Below, piece by piece: positions 24,176 through 38,200 of a stretch of DNA of 64,000 nucleotides. The notes under the pieces are model-generated. The model searched no databases and was not told the DNA's origin. It saw only the letters and a program-made list of their open reading frames with translations. The DNA is taken from NCBI RefSeq assembly GCF_018320785.1, contig NC_054873.1, positions 21,170,196 through 21,234,195 on the forward strand, written 5' to 3'. Source of the stretch: Cheilinus undulatus (taxonomy: Eukaryota; Chordata; Actinopteri; Labriformes; Labridae). The translations under genes and the position numbers were made by a program. Within the stretch, counting starts at the first letter, position 1; each line of letters opens with the position of its first letter.

Positions 24176-25970
24176 TTAATACAATATGATATGACATGAT
24201 TCAATACGAGAGCCAATAATAGAGCCAAACGTCAATGATACGACAGGATAAAATAAGATAAGATATGATGAGATGACAAGATGAGATACGATACAACACG
24301 ATACGAGACGATTTGATACAATGTGATACGGTAAGGTAAGATACAATAAGATAAGATATGATATGATATGATAAGATAAGATAAGATACAATACAATATG
24401 ATACGTTAAGACAGTGCTTCTCAAAGTGTGGGGCGCGCCCCACTGGTGGGGAATGGAGGTGACATGTGACATGACAGGTGGGGAGCAACACACGGAAGGA
24501 AATATTCAATTTAATGCGCCTTTCTTTCTTGACAATAAAGATCATTCACTCAAAACAAAATACCCACACACAAGAGCCTACAAGTAGCTGAAATTAAAAG
24601 AACAGTAAATGATTAAACAGCATTAGATAGGCAACTGGGAGAAAAATCTAACCTGGAACTAAAGTGCAAAACTAATGATTGACGTCGGCATGTTAATTGC
24701 AGCGGAACAAAACAAACTTTCACACAACAAGGTAGCAGGCTACTCTGAGCAATATGGATAGATTTGTCACACAGACCACCAAGGTTGGCGAGCCAGCGGC
24801 ATCACACTCACACAAGGCAGATGGGCCAAGTCAACCAAAAAAACAACCAAAAAGAAAATATGATGAGAGTTATCTAGGTTTTGGATTCATGGTAGCAGTA
24901 GTGGTGGCAGAGGAGAGACCCGTGCATGTTCTGTGTCTGAAACCGCTTAGCAGCAGACAGCATGAGGCCCAACAAAACTGAGGAGACACCTGGAGACAAC
25001 ACACCCCAGTCACGTCACCAAGCCACTGGATTTCTTTAAAAGAAAGCTCACTGAGCAGCAGGAACAACGCATGGTAAAGGCTACATCAGTTACCTGTCAG
25101 GCACAAATGGCCTCCTACATTACTTGGTGTTAGTTCAATTAATTTGAAAATGCATAATTTGTCAGGATTTTTGTTGGGGGGATTGAGCCAGGTGGGGCTT
25201 GAAAATTCCCCCTTGTTCAAAGTGGGGAATGACCAAAAAAGTTTGAGAAGCACTGTGTTAAGATGAGATTCAATGCTATTCAATAAGGTAAGATACAATA
25301 CGATAAGATAAGATATGATACCATACAATAAGATGCGATAAGATATGATACGGTAAGATACAATACAATAAGATACGATTCGATAAGATGCGATAAGATA
25401 CAATATTATACGATATGCTACAATAAAATAAGATGATATGCGATAAGTTATGATATGATACGATGAAATAAGATACGATAAAATATGTTACAATATGATA
25501 CGATAAGATAAGATGGAATAAGATTTGATACGATAAGATATAATAAGATGCTATAAGATGTGATATGATACAATACAATACGATACGATTAGATATTATA
25601 AGATTAGATAGATACAATACGATAAGATACATTATGATACATTATGATAAGATAGGATACGATAAGATACTACAAATTACAATTAGATATGATATGATAC
25701 GATATGATAAGATACAATAAGATAAGATAAGATAGGTTATGATACGATACAATCCGATACGATAAGACACAATAAGATAAGATAAAATGTAATATGATAT
25801 GATACCCCGTGTAGGATTGTTCCTTCTTCAAATCATGTCTTGAAATGGAAACTAATATTTTAAACTTTAAAGAAATCCAAAATTGTGGTACGGTACAGTA
25901 AGATATGACATGATATGATACTATCGATGCAATATGATACGATACGAGCTGGAAAAAATACACAACTATT
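24176..25970. repeat. GATAM pentanucleotide array (GATAC/GATAA and variants)
   Basis: Imperfect 5-bp units GATAC, GATAA, GATAT and AATAC run from 24176 to 24411 and resume from 25256 to about 25970, with a weaker tail to about 26900. A hAT transposon occupies the gap. Because 5 and 3 share no factor, the array translates on the minus strand as long stop-poor frames rich in SYRI/SYLI; these are not genes. The units create very many WGATAR (GATA-factor-type) sequences. Confidence 0.9.
24412..25255 (+). mobile_element. hAT-family transposon, internally deleted, with 8-bp target duplication
   Basis: The ends are CAGTGCTTCTCAAA and its exact complement TTTGAGAAGCACTG. The 8-bp flanks CGTTAAGA (24404-24411) and TGTTAAGA (25256-25263) match at 7 of 8 positions. 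At 24754 an open frame starts MDRFVTQTTKVGEP, with KYDESYLGFGFMVA, EERPVHVLCLKPLSS and then CTGAGGAGACACCTGGAGAC, the N-terminus of a ZBED/Charlie-type hAT transposase. It then reads into KPLDFFKRK-like sequence and stops; the catalytic and dimerisation parts are gone. At 844 bp it is a deletion derivative that would need a transposase in trans. Confidence 0.85.
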
Positions 25971-26300
25971 GTACTCAAGTTACTCTGGTTAAAAGGTACT
26001 TAAGTAAAAGTAAGCATACTAGTCTATTGATCTAATAAAGTAAAAGTTAAAAGTATGTAATTTAAAGTTTACTTGAGGTGCTGAGTAGCTACTGAGGAGT
26101 TGTACACTAAAATATGATCAAGGCAAAAAATCTCCAGCCAGATTGTTCAGGCAAAGCCATGCCTCTAAAATAAAGTAAAATACACAGCAAAAATTGACAG
26201 TGTTGATTTAACTCATATAGAGCTAAATTTAACACTTTTAAAGTGTCTATATTGAACCATATTACATATTATTAGACCACACTTTAAAGACAGAGCTGCG
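25945..26300. repeat. Two common fish interspersed repeat fragments
   Basis: At 25945-26110 is the ACTTAAGTAAAAGTA-type repeat, which in fish usually reads TACTCAAGTAAAAGTAC. At 26178-26300 is a GTTGATTTAACTC...AACACTTTTAAAGTGT type. Neither has clear target duplications here. Confidence 0.5.
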
Positions 26301-26959
26301 GTAACTCTTGAACATCTATCGCAAGGTGGGTTTCCTCTGGCAAGAACAAAACAGAGTCAACCTTATAGCAAGACAATGCATACTGATGAAGACTGCGCTA
26401 TCCATCCTTTAGGGACACCAAAAGTCAAAGGCAGGAACTCTAACTCAGTGGATAACTTCACTCATAGTGTAAATGTGTCTCACATCAAAAAGCTAAATAC
26501 GATACAATATGACACCATAGAATATGGCATGTAGGAGTTATTTTCTACTGAATAATGTCTGGAATTTAGAGATTCTTTTTGATTACTTTTAAGTGATTGA
26601 ACATCCTAATGTTGTATGATACATTATAATGTGATACAGTGTGATACAATACCCCATGTAGTTTTGTTTTTGTCTTTCTCATGCCTAAAAAAATGAGGAC
26701 TCATATTTTCTTTTGAAGTGATCCAAAAATCCTATGCTATAAGATACATTATGATGTGATACGATATGAATTGAAATGAAAAGATACTGGGTGACATGAC
26801 ATGATGTGACATTATGCAGTATGATTTGAGTTACAACATAAAACAAAATGATATGAGGAGATTCAATAAGACGGGATATGATACAAAGCATTTCAAGGTG
26901 ATTATGTAACGCCAGGATATGGAATAAGAAGGAAATGCTGAAAAAGGTTACATTTGAAG

Positions 26960-28570
26960 TGAAATATTTATTTAAGAAATAGACATTCAATCTTGTGCTG
27001 CAATGATTATTTAGCTTAATGGCTAGATTAGAGCATATATAGTTTTTTGAATTTTAACTTAAACTCTTTGACATTGGCAGACAGATTAGTAGACATAAAG
27101 ATGTTACCTGAGCTTCTTTTTTATTTTATATTTATTTCCTAAATGAAAGTTTTTTTGCGGACCACATTCCCACTGTGGCTTGTGACTCAGATCATGTCAT
27201 ACTATTCCTGTTTGTTTCTGATGTGCACGTCGAGATTTGACTGTTGTTTTTATATTATTGTTTCTGGGTAGAAAAGCGACTATAAAGACCATAGAGACGA
27301 GGAATCCAGAGAGAGATCAGAACACATTCCATGTTTATAAAAACAGATCTGGTAACCCTTGAGCTATTGTCAGATTGGGATTATCATTAACATTTAGCCA
27401 CTTCCTGTGACATGTGTACATGTGATTTTGTGTTATCTCTCACCTACAGTTGTACTATAATCTCTGTCAGAGTATTCTTTCGCCCTCTCCCTTCCCACAC
27501 ATATAACGCACAGCTGAATGATGACACTTAGATTCGCCCACACACTCACCTCACACACACTCATTGTATTAAAAGCAATGAGGTCACATGCACACACCCT
27601 CTGCTGAGTGGGAGAATGGAAAATGGATCCTGTGAAAATGAACCTGCTGAATGTTACAAATGTAGATTTATGAGTGCAAATAAGAGTGGATTTTTATTAC
27701 TATGCATCCATAATATTAATGGAATAATGTTAAGGGACTATAAACTCAACACTGATATCAAACTGAATGACAACATTTTGGACTAGTGACATTAGATTTA
27801 TTCCCTGTGATGTCTACATGCTATTGTATTTTTATAACACTGTTGTCTAAATGTAGAGAATGAAATAGGGTGGTTATACTCATATTAGGTTGGTCCAGGT
27901 TAATTATAGAACAGCACCAAGAGAAAAGTCAAGCTGGAGCACAGACTCAAAGGTTATTTATATAGAGGTATTTAAGGCTGTTTATATCAGTTTATTTTTG
28001 TGCATTTTTCTGCAGTACTTCCTGCACCTGGACTAACAAAAATCCATGTGAACAATGAGCCTGCTTAAACTATTTACTGATAAATCTCCACACTAGAGCG
28101 CAAACATAAACAAGCAGCACATGTTAGCCAAGACGACCAAACAAATAAAGTAAATCACATCTTCACATGTGAGAACAAGATGGTGAAATTACTTCTTGTG
28201 TTTACTTTGAAGCAGTTTGCATTTCAGGGGCCCTGCTGGTATGAACAAGTGAACAACAGAAAGCTAAAAAAGTAAATCCACAATACAGATGTTGCTGCAA
28301 TATTGTGAAACATCATTATATATTATTCATTGCATTGTAGGAAAAAAGAGTTATACCCTTGATGTATGCTCTATTGAATGAAGCTGACCTTGCTCAGTCA
28401 TGTCCCTGTGCTGTGAGCAGGTGTTAATCTTGAGCCACTGTTCAGCTGTTGCTACCTTCATCCATTCCCCTCTGAACAGTAATTCTACTGAGACTGACTC
28501 ACCCACCACTGCTGTTCATGTTTCATGTATGAATCTCACCCCTCTTTTTTGATCCTGTTAGGTGTTTTTT
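26960..28570. other. Intergenic, nothing recognised
   Basis: No exon, RNA gene or repeat family was recognised. A short CA/TC-rich stretch lies at 27530-27570. Confidence 0.45.
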
Positions 28571-28574
28571 TTCA

Positions 28575-29215
28575 GCATGTCTGTTCAGCTGTTATGTCCC
28601 CAAACTGCTGTGTGAAGTGTGACTTCAACAGTGGTGCTGTGATGGATGCCACTGGTTTGTGAAATTTCATCCCTGCTGGATATTCCACAGTCAACTGTAA
28701 GGGATATTAGAAAGTGGAAGCGTTTAGGAACAGCAGCCATGATGCTGACACCATGTAAAATCACAGTGAGGTCAACGACTGCAAAGAAGCTGGACTGCGG
28801 AGCAGTGGAAACGTCTGAGGAGTGGCGAACCATGCTTCTCTGTTAGGCAGTCAGATGGATGAGTCTGGGTTTGGCGGATGCCGGGAAAACTTTACCTGCC
28901 TGACTGCATTGTGCCAAATGTGAATTTTGTTGGAAGAAGGGTGATAATATGGAGCTATTTTTCAGGGTTTGGGTTCAGCCCCTCATCTCCAGTGAAGGCC
29001 AATCTTCATGCTTCAGCATACCAAGACAAAATAAGGACTATAAAGACATGGTTTGATGAGTTTAGTGTGGAGGAACTTGACAGGCATGCACAGAGATCTG
29101 ATCTCAACCCCATACCTTTGGGATGAACTAAATGTTTTTGTCCATCTAGACATGGGATAAAAACGAGGCCCAGTGACATTGACATTTACCTCCAAAATCG
29201 AGAAACCCCATCCCT
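28575..29215 (+). mobile_element. Tc1-like transposase relic, two broken parts
   Basis: Part 1 (28646-28846) encodes the helix-turn-helix region (ISSLLDIPQSTVRDIRKWKR, then LGTAA). Part 2 (28850-29126) encodes the catalytic half: GKLYLPDCIVPNVNF, VIIWSYFSGFGFSP, KANLHASAYQD, then after a deletion IKTWFDEFSVEELD and RSDLNPI. The section with the second catalytic residue (the FQHDNAPVH region) is missing. No terminal repeats were found. Confidence 0.75.
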
Positions 29216-29219
29216 CAAT

Positions 29220-32200
29220 CAGAGTGGACATTTGTGCATTTTTTTGTTAAAATCCCTAAAAGTGTTGTTAAGATATTGCATTCACAAGCAAGGGATTACA
29301 GGGAGAGCATAGAATTTAATTCAATTAAACAACACTTGACCAAAAGTCTCCAACTGGACCTGCAGATTGACATCCAAATGCTAACATCAGTTTGCTATCA
29401 TGCAATCAATAAATGATAATTTGATGAAATCAGCAAAATGTTTAAAACCTTTTTTTATGTTTAATGAATATTTTTGAAGGCTTAAGGTTTATTCATACAC
29501 TTCCTTTGAAATTCACGTGGATTTGGATGGCTCTTTCTGTCAGGATGCTGCTTCCAGATACGACCAAATGATGCAATACCACCACTGACCATGGGGGCAG
29601 TGTTTAGCAATGTAGACAACAGATCAAGTCAGAGCAGCACATCAAGGAGTAGTATATTCAAATATAGTACAACTTTAGTCAAATTTTGAGAAGAAACATG
29701 TCTAAAGATTATTTGAATTATTATTTCATACATGTATAATAAAACACGTTGCTCACCTGGGCACAGAGAGACAACTAAGAACACTGCTGGGCAGAGGACA
29801 AATGGAGTAGCAACAAAGGAGTTGTAGAGGCAGGGGCATAGCTAGGGATTAATGTCCCCCTGAAAGAATATTACACAGGGCCCCCCTTAATCAGCTAGAC
29901 AAGTAACAAATGCTGCATCATCCGCATCCTGCATTTTAATGTATTTTTGAACCATAATCTCCCCATTTATGAGCAATAATTTTATCATCATTAAATTAAA
30001 TTTACTTGCATTATTTTGCAGTACTAGACTACACCATTTGGATATCTTTAAGGGTGGGGCAGGGGCCCTCCAAGTATTTCAATTTGTTTTCTTTCATATA
30101 AATTTCAGTCTATTGGCCAATTAATTTGATTGCTATTGATTCAATGACACTAGTTACTCTGAAAAAAATACATAAAAACACACTTTTCATTGTACACCGC
30201 TTTCCACATTATTAAGCAAATGACATTTTTCTCTTATTTTACTAAATGTTAATGCAAATGACAGAGAATTTTTCAGATCATCAGCCATTAGAGCATAATT
30301 CAAATGTTTTTGATCAAACTTCATAATGATAACCATTTTTTTTTTTTTTTTAATTAAAACCTCAAAATGCACTGTACCACATGTTCCACATTATTAAGCA
30401 GGCCACAAGTTTCAAGCAATACAGGAAAGAAAAAGGATCTCCCTGCTGCCAAAAAGTGTCAAATAGTGTAATTCCTTGGACAAGGAATCAAAACATTAGA
30501 TATTTCATTAAAAAATTAATCGTGATCATTGTACTGTGAAGGAATTTGTGGCTGATTCAGAGCACAGACGGGTTTGTGCAGATAAAGGCATGATGAGGAA
30601 GGTTTCTGACAGACAAATCCATCAGATTAAGAGAGCAGATGCTAAAATGTCATTGAAATGAAATAGCTTTTGATTTCAGTAAATATGACCTCCTAATGCT
30701 GCAAATTTAATTTCAAAATGGGCAGATCGGCATGATATGGGCACCATGAAAATCTTCCTGTATCAGCTGTAAATATTGTTTGTAAAAACAAAAACGTTGC
30801 TGGACTTTTAGACTAAACCATCAGACCTCTATTGGCTGAAGTTATTTTCTTTGTTCATCAACACTCTTACCTCTTAAGTTTAAGAGGTAAAAATATCAAT
30901 TTGTTCATCCTCAAACTCTAAATTGTGTTTTAAAGACTTTAATTTGAGGTTTGAACTACATCTAAATATCAGTATTGATATTGGTTTCAGCTTGAATCAT
31001 TTTGAAAGTATCGGCATATCAGAGATATGGGCAAAAGCGAATATTGTGCAACCCTACAACTTCTTTACTTAAAGTGAGCATGATTGGCCCTTAACATCAG
31101 CACTACAAAAATTATAGAGCCAAGGAAAATAATAGTGATTTTTTTCATTTGATGACTTATAATTTTAATGAGATGGTGGCAGCGGTTATCCATTTCATTT
31201 ATCCTGAGAAATGTCAAAACTCACAGTGTTGTAAATAATACATTTATTAAAGGTTTTCACTTACCTGGAAAGGGCCACCACCACTGTTACTTGTGGTATA
31301 ATGAAATGAATGGGGACAAACATGATGTGAAGTTTAATACAAAACTTTTTCACTTGCAGTAGGAAAAAGAAATATATTTGATGCAACTAAAATGTATCAA
31401 CCTTTTAAATTGTCACTATCAGTCACTTCAAGTAAATGCAGTCATAATATAACTCTGATACTTCTAACAATTTAAATGGATGAGCAATACAAACATTTAG
31501 CCCCACAAAGTTGTTATGGACAGATGAATTAGCAGTAGTAACCAAACTGTGAACATTTTATGTCTGCGCTGAAGTGTACTTGATTATGGAGCTTAATTCG
31601 GTTTCTCTTCAGCCGGCCTCTCGTGGCCACTCAAGAAACAGATTTTTTGGCACCATCTGTGCCTTCTTAGTTTTTAGCCAAAAACTTTGCTGCTTGGTTT
31701 TCTGTTTTTGAGAGACTCTGAGAGGCAGAAATACATAGTGTGCATTTCAATGAAGTCTGCAAATATTTCTTAACGTATTTCTAATGTGTGAAAAAGATCT
31801 TCTGCATCCTTTTGGCAGATCCTATCCAACACGGATGATAGATCCGTCTTTCTCAGTAATGATGAAAACAGTTAACCAGCTCACTGAGTGCCTGTATGAT
31901 TTGTGGATGTCAGCGATGCGACTCCTTCGTCCCCTGCTGGTCGACCTTGGCTCGCTGTCATGTTTACACCACAGAGCTGTTGGATTTATAGGTGCAGTTT
32001 GAGTGGCCCCAATGATTACCTTCCTAACCTGTGCAGTAAATCTGAGCTGGATGAAAAACATCAGTCACCTGGAGGCGCTCGCAGAGACCATGAACTCATG
32101 TCTGCTGCCTGTGAGAAAGGGAAAGTGGATAGAATAACTCTTATTTGAGACTGTGGTTAGAAGTACATCTGAAACTCTGCTGAAAATGGAAAACACATCT

Positions 32201-35200
32201 TTTTCATTATTGAAAGACTTACAGGTTTGACTTTTTGGTTTGTGACCTTTGAATAAAGAGATAGCTGAAGAGTTAGAATGATCAAATATGACTGTGGTTC
32301 CAACCTTTTTTCTTTTGAAGTCTTCCTTTGAAATCTTTTGACTAAATTTGAACAAAATACAACTAGGCCTTTTAGTGAACAACTCAGAAGTGTTTCTAGG
32401 ATCCCAATCTGGGAATCTTTGCAGTATGGCCCAATTAAGTCAGCACTTCTCTGCACCTTTGGGACCAGGGTGGAGTGGCACTGATACATGCAGGGGTGGC
32501 TTAGTGTTGACACATATGAATTAGTACAATTAATTTACTGTTCATTCTCTCTACCAATCATATGTACTTTATCAATTAGCATATTTTTTCTTCCAATATT
32601 TCATACTCTATTGTTTTTTTTTTCTTTAAAAATAAATAAATCAGAGTAGTAATGTCTACATTTGTTTAATGTGCCCCTTTAAAAAGCACAGAAAACTACT
32701 TAAAGCTTGTTGCAACCACAAGCTGCACAAAACTAAATCTCCCTTCAAGTAAAGCCAAAATGTAGAGAGCTCCCCCTGCTGACTGGCTGCAGCATAACTC
32801 CCAAACCCCGCCTCCTCCATGTTAACTAATGGGACATGAATCTATCAAACTTTAAAAATAAAATAATTTCATTTTCTCAAATCAGTTTTCTGTTAAGATA
32901 GTTTGCCAATTTATACCCAAGTATTGATTTTTCAAACAGGTCTTTGGTGTAAAAAAAAAGGGGGTGTATGCGGTTCTACAGCGGGATAAGGGAATAAGGG
33001 CAAGAGAAAATATTAGAAAAAGTAACCCAAAAAGCAGAGAATTTTCTATAATGTTGACTTTTACCTCCACTTTCCTCATACAACAGCAGACAGAACAACA
33101 GAATCGCCCTCTCTCTCCTGTAAATCCTCACTATATAAACAATACGACTCATCCTACAGCACAAGCAAAAGGTCAGCAGGAAGTGAGTGGGTCACAGAGC
33201 TAATACTGCGCCACCAATGACAGAAGGTCATGGTGAATATGTGAAGTGAATCTTATATATCCCTAAACTTTTCTTATTTTCTCCTCAAAGATCATATTAT
33301 TTCTACAAATCCTAAAATTTATCTATAACTAATGAACGGCTATCACCCGTTTATGTGCCACACAACAAAAGAAATAACAATCTTGGTTTGATTAAAATCT
33401 AAATAATGCTGACATATGAAAGTAACACCCCTTTCATTTGGTTTGTTTCAACTCATCACCAAAACCGTTTCACTGACTTTTCTGAGTCAAATGTCCCCTT
33501 TTGAATTAAGATTTCTTCCTAAATTATAATCCCCCTTCCCTGTCACAAAACATGCTTTAATGATAAATTATTTCCCACATTAGATGTGATTATTCAGTTT
33601 TAAATGACTGCATGATCTGTTCCAGTATTGATTGTACAAGAGAGAAATCTTTGCTGTTTAATCAGTGAGTTAAATGTGCGCTAAGGTGAGCAGCTCTACC
33701 AGCCAGACCCCTCTATGCATGTTTCAGCACCAAATGACATCATCAGCGTAAAATGACAGCTACTGTCTTGGGCCTCTCCAACCCCGGGTTGGGGCACATT
33801 GGGCCTCGTAATGAATCCTTAGTGCCCTACATGCCTGAAAGTTATACACATGATGGCATAAGGAATCAGTGGTTTCAACACAGCCCAAAATTATCAACAT
33901 AAATCCTTACTAAGACAGTAAGACAAGGCAAACAGCCAATCATTTTTAGGCACTAGGGTGGCCAATTGATTTCACTGGTGGCCAAGACCACCCTTATTCT
34001 TAGAAGACAATTAGTTCTTTGATTGAAGTAGAACACTTTCAAAGCAGGATTTCAGTTCAATGAGCCCAAGGATGATTTATGTTTTATTCCAGTACCACTG
34101 AATGGTAACTTTTCCTATGCTGTGATTTCACATTTTTGATATTGATTTATTTGGTCTTCAATGAAAAGTTTCTTTTTGTTCTTTGTAGACTTCTTCAACA
34201 ACCATCAAATAAGATGGCAGCACCAGAAGACAGCTCTGCATAAATCAGTTCCTGTACTGTTACAGAGTCCAAAAGCGGTCAGAATGTGAAACCACAGCTT
34301 TTAATGCCAGTGTGTAATGTCTGCTGGTCAGAGAGGTGAAAGGAAATATCTGAAGGGTAAGACCGACACAGGAAACAGTTAAGAGTATTAAACATTTGTC
34401 GTCAGAGCTCAAAGTAAACCAAACCTTTGCGTGTTTGGATTTCACAGTAAGGAATGAAAGCCAGCATTAGCCGACACATCAGGAGCGGAAAAGAAGTTAG
34501 AAGTGAAGACTGAGCAGAACTGGCGGCTAAAATCCTACAGTACTCATACAGTAACAGAATCTTTTTAAGAGTATGTTACATGAACTGTTGTTGGCAGGGA
34601 GATTTGTGGTTTTTGATAATAGCAGAGGAGAAAACGAAAACAATCTCTGCACACTGCTATGCTCCGGTTTGTTCCATAAGCAGATTTAGAGAATCTCAGA
34701 TGGTCCTGAAGATAATATCAGCTCAGTCCAGATGCTCTTTCTCTGTCAAGATTAAAGAAAAATAAAGAGAGCAGATAAGATTTAAAAGATACAATCCATG
34801 ATTTATTACAGAAAAAGAGTGATATCCAAATAATTTTATGTTACATTATTTTTATACATCTCAATATGTTTTTTACATGTAAACAGGAACAAAGTAAACA
34901 ATGTTATTGATACACTTTCATGTCACGCCTGATACCCTCCTGTTGTACAGTTAAATCTGTGGTTACTGTGCTTCCACCTTAGCACAATCCTGTCAGGAGG
35001 CAAAGCATGGAACAGAAAGCTCAGTCCTCCTCTAGTCTGCCATGTTTCCAGAGATGTGCAAGGTCACGCCTTTATTACTTATTATGCAACTCCCACTTTG
35101 TGCTATTGCCAACCGTAGAAGGCATGAGACACACCTTTTCTACCACTGTGCAGTGTTTGGTTTGAAGGTGAACTGATGCTCTCTGAGAGGAGAGGACCGC

Positions 35201-38200
35201 AGGAAAAAGATTAACTTATCAAGAGATTATAGCCAGGCAGGTAAATCATACAAGGTCTTATAGGTATTCATTCATAAATATTAACCCTATACTGCCATCT
35301 TAAAAGCTTCAACTGTAGGAGGGGAGAATTTAATTCTGATTACCAGTTGGAGAAATCGTTTGCTGTATCGCTTTTTCTGTGAGATTTAGAACATCAGATT
35401 TATAAACCAAACAGTTTTCTCACATGCACAAAACTCTTAAAAATGTACTGAAGTTTTCAGGGTGAGTGAACTGAATATGACACCCTTATGTGAAGCAAGG
35501 TGTGCTTATGTGTTTCCCCATGATACTAGATTGCTAAACTTGCATTAAATTGTACTAAAAATCGAAACCCTTCAACTGTCCCTTTTGTTTAAATGAGATC
35601 AGCTGATTTCATAAGATGACAGCCGGCTGATTCACTCTATTCATGCTATTGGCTATTTGCACTAATGCTGTCATAATTAAACTGCTCTAGCCTGGCTACG
35701 CTTTGCTGCTCCCTCTGCAAGCTGCTTTTTGCAACCTTCCTCCACCTCAGCTCCTCCTTTATTCTGCTTCTGACTTGATTAATGCCATTCTGTTGTCACT
35801 GATGCCTGCTCTGCTCTGGGGTTTTAATGCTTCTCTCCCTGCCTCAGGCTTTCCTTGTAGGTACAAGGAAAGGCAGGACTGTGTGCTGTTCCTGCTTGAT
35901 GCTTACAAAGGCTCATGGAAGGGCAGGCGGATCCCAGAGCAGCCACACCACCAAATATAAATAATAACAATATTTGCTGATTAATAACTGCTAACAAAGA
36001 AGAAATATTTATAATTGCAAATCATGTGTTTCTTGACAAATTGGTCCAAACTGAACTTCATTTCTGAGTTTTTCAAATGACAGTAATCAGTTTTTAATGA
36101 GAGCACCATAGATGCCTGTATTACAGATGTGGCCCATTACTGTTTATAATAGAAAGAGCAGTGAGAATGAGGAGTGGACTTGGAAATCACTGGTAGAATG
36201 CACAGAGCTTTTCAAATGCATCAGTCTACTTTTTAAAAGATCCTTTAGAGTCCAAGACAAAATTTCCCAAGGGGACAATAAAGTGTGGACTCCTGGAAAA
36301 ATGCTTGCTTTAAGAATGCAGCAGAAAATTCTGTTAAATTCACTGTTTAGGAGCGGCTGGGGATGATGACATTCAAATCAAGTGAGCAGTAAGCAACAGG
36401 TGCATTAATTGTGCATGTAGGGAAGCTGCTTCATACTCTTTTCTGTTTGCCTGGCTACTGATTTGGCTGGGCCCCTCAAAGTCCTAGTAAATAAACCCTC
36501 TCATGATGCTGTTTAATTGTATCAGTGCATGCACGTTGGCTCAGGAACGTTGGCATTCGCCTCCTGTTTAGCATTTAAGTCCTGGGCCTGACTCCAATTA
36601 GCTTTGGAGTGGACAAAAATGTTCATACTATTCAAAAATATGGGTTTCCAGGCAACCATAAATATAACATGTATTTCTTGTTGCTTAATTGAAACCACAA
36701 AAATGGTAAATAATTGCTTAAATTAAGGATTTACTTTGCTAACCTCCATGACTCTAGGCCCCAGAAAGCTTCACCCTTTTGCCTTGCTTCTGGGCAGTCT
36801 TGTTCACCAGTATGCTCTCTCCCTACTGTGAATATACATATGTAGTGTTGACATTATGGCAGAAAAATGTAATTAAAGTGTCAGATTGTCATCCATTGTG
36901 GACTCCCTGTGCATCCTAAGGTCAAGTCTTGGTCTGAGACCCTCTGCCTTCCGCCAGAAAAGAAAATCTCATACGTGAGAGACTCAGAAAGATTTCAGAG
37001 GAAGGCTGTCCTGACCATTTCTATACATTTTCAGAAGTGCATGTGAGTAAACAGATTTAGTTCAAGTTCATGCTCTTTTTTAAAAACTCCCCTTCCAGTA
37101 TAAAATCCAGCCACACCGTGAGACATATAATGTCTTATTAGGACCTTTTAAAACAACCATTGCAGAAAGAGGGAGGTGATATGTTTGAAGACGCCTTGAA
37201 CAACCTTACAGAAGTTAGCTGTTAGGTCATGCATACTCAACAGTACAAATGTACCTGTACATTTAACATCTGCAACTCTTCAAAATAAATGTAGCACTCA
37301 AGGAGAACAACATGCATAGATTTTCAATGTTCACATAGCAGGGAAGAAATGCAGAAAACCTGGACTAGTTTCCATTTGAACAAGATTTAGGAGCAATTAT
37401 CTTTCTCTTGAGGATGAAACAAACATTTTCTTTCACATGTAAAAGTACAACTTCTCACCCAGCCTTCTGCATCATGTGCGTTCTTAATAAACTAAGTGAG
37501 CCTTGATTTTGTCTTTAGTATATTTGCTGTGATAATGCAGGATCAAACATGCTTTATAATTGTGAGTGTGCATTATATTCATGCAAATGCACTGCAATGC
37601 AAAAATATATATCTAAAAAAGCGGGATTCCTTTGACTGCATCTTAGAAAATATGATAAAAAGTTGATCGTGTGCGAACATTCAGAGGACACCTGAGAAAT
37701 GTGGACGTCACTTTGTCTATCTGAGGATGAAGACAGATGAGCTCACACAGTTAGCAATAAATAAAAAGTATAAAAACATTACAGACATCTTAAATGTATA
37801 TACAAGGAAGAATACATTAAATAAATATGCATACTAACTGTCAAATGATACGCTTTTCTTTGCTGTGCAATGCATTCAGGGAAGCGAATTTCTTCTTTTA
37901 AGCTGACTGTGCATAATGTGGTTAAGTCTGAATCAACAATCACAGATCTAAAGCTTTCAGGCTAATCTTAAAGTTCTCAGAAAATCTAAAAGTCACTCAT
38001 TAATATGATTTCTCTACACAAAAACCCTCTGTATCTTCATGAATGACAGGACATGATTATGATTCTGACTCACTGATGAATGTGTCGCTCATGCTGCCTG
38101 TTTTCCTGAGTTCTCTAATCCATGACTTCAGAAGTGACCACAACAGAAGGCGATGTCAAACCCAAACTAAATCTCTCATTTTCACATCAAAAAAGGTCAG

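Noticed and set aside
24176-25978. Several minus-strand frames of about 100-118 residues rich in SYRI/SYLI
   Set aside because: They are translations of the GATAM pentanucleotide array, with 15-nt periodicity and no domain, splice context or start consensus.
35849-35872. Hairpin with 11-bp arms as a possible microRNA precursor
   Set aside because: The loop is only two bases and the stem is too short for Drosha/Dicer processing.
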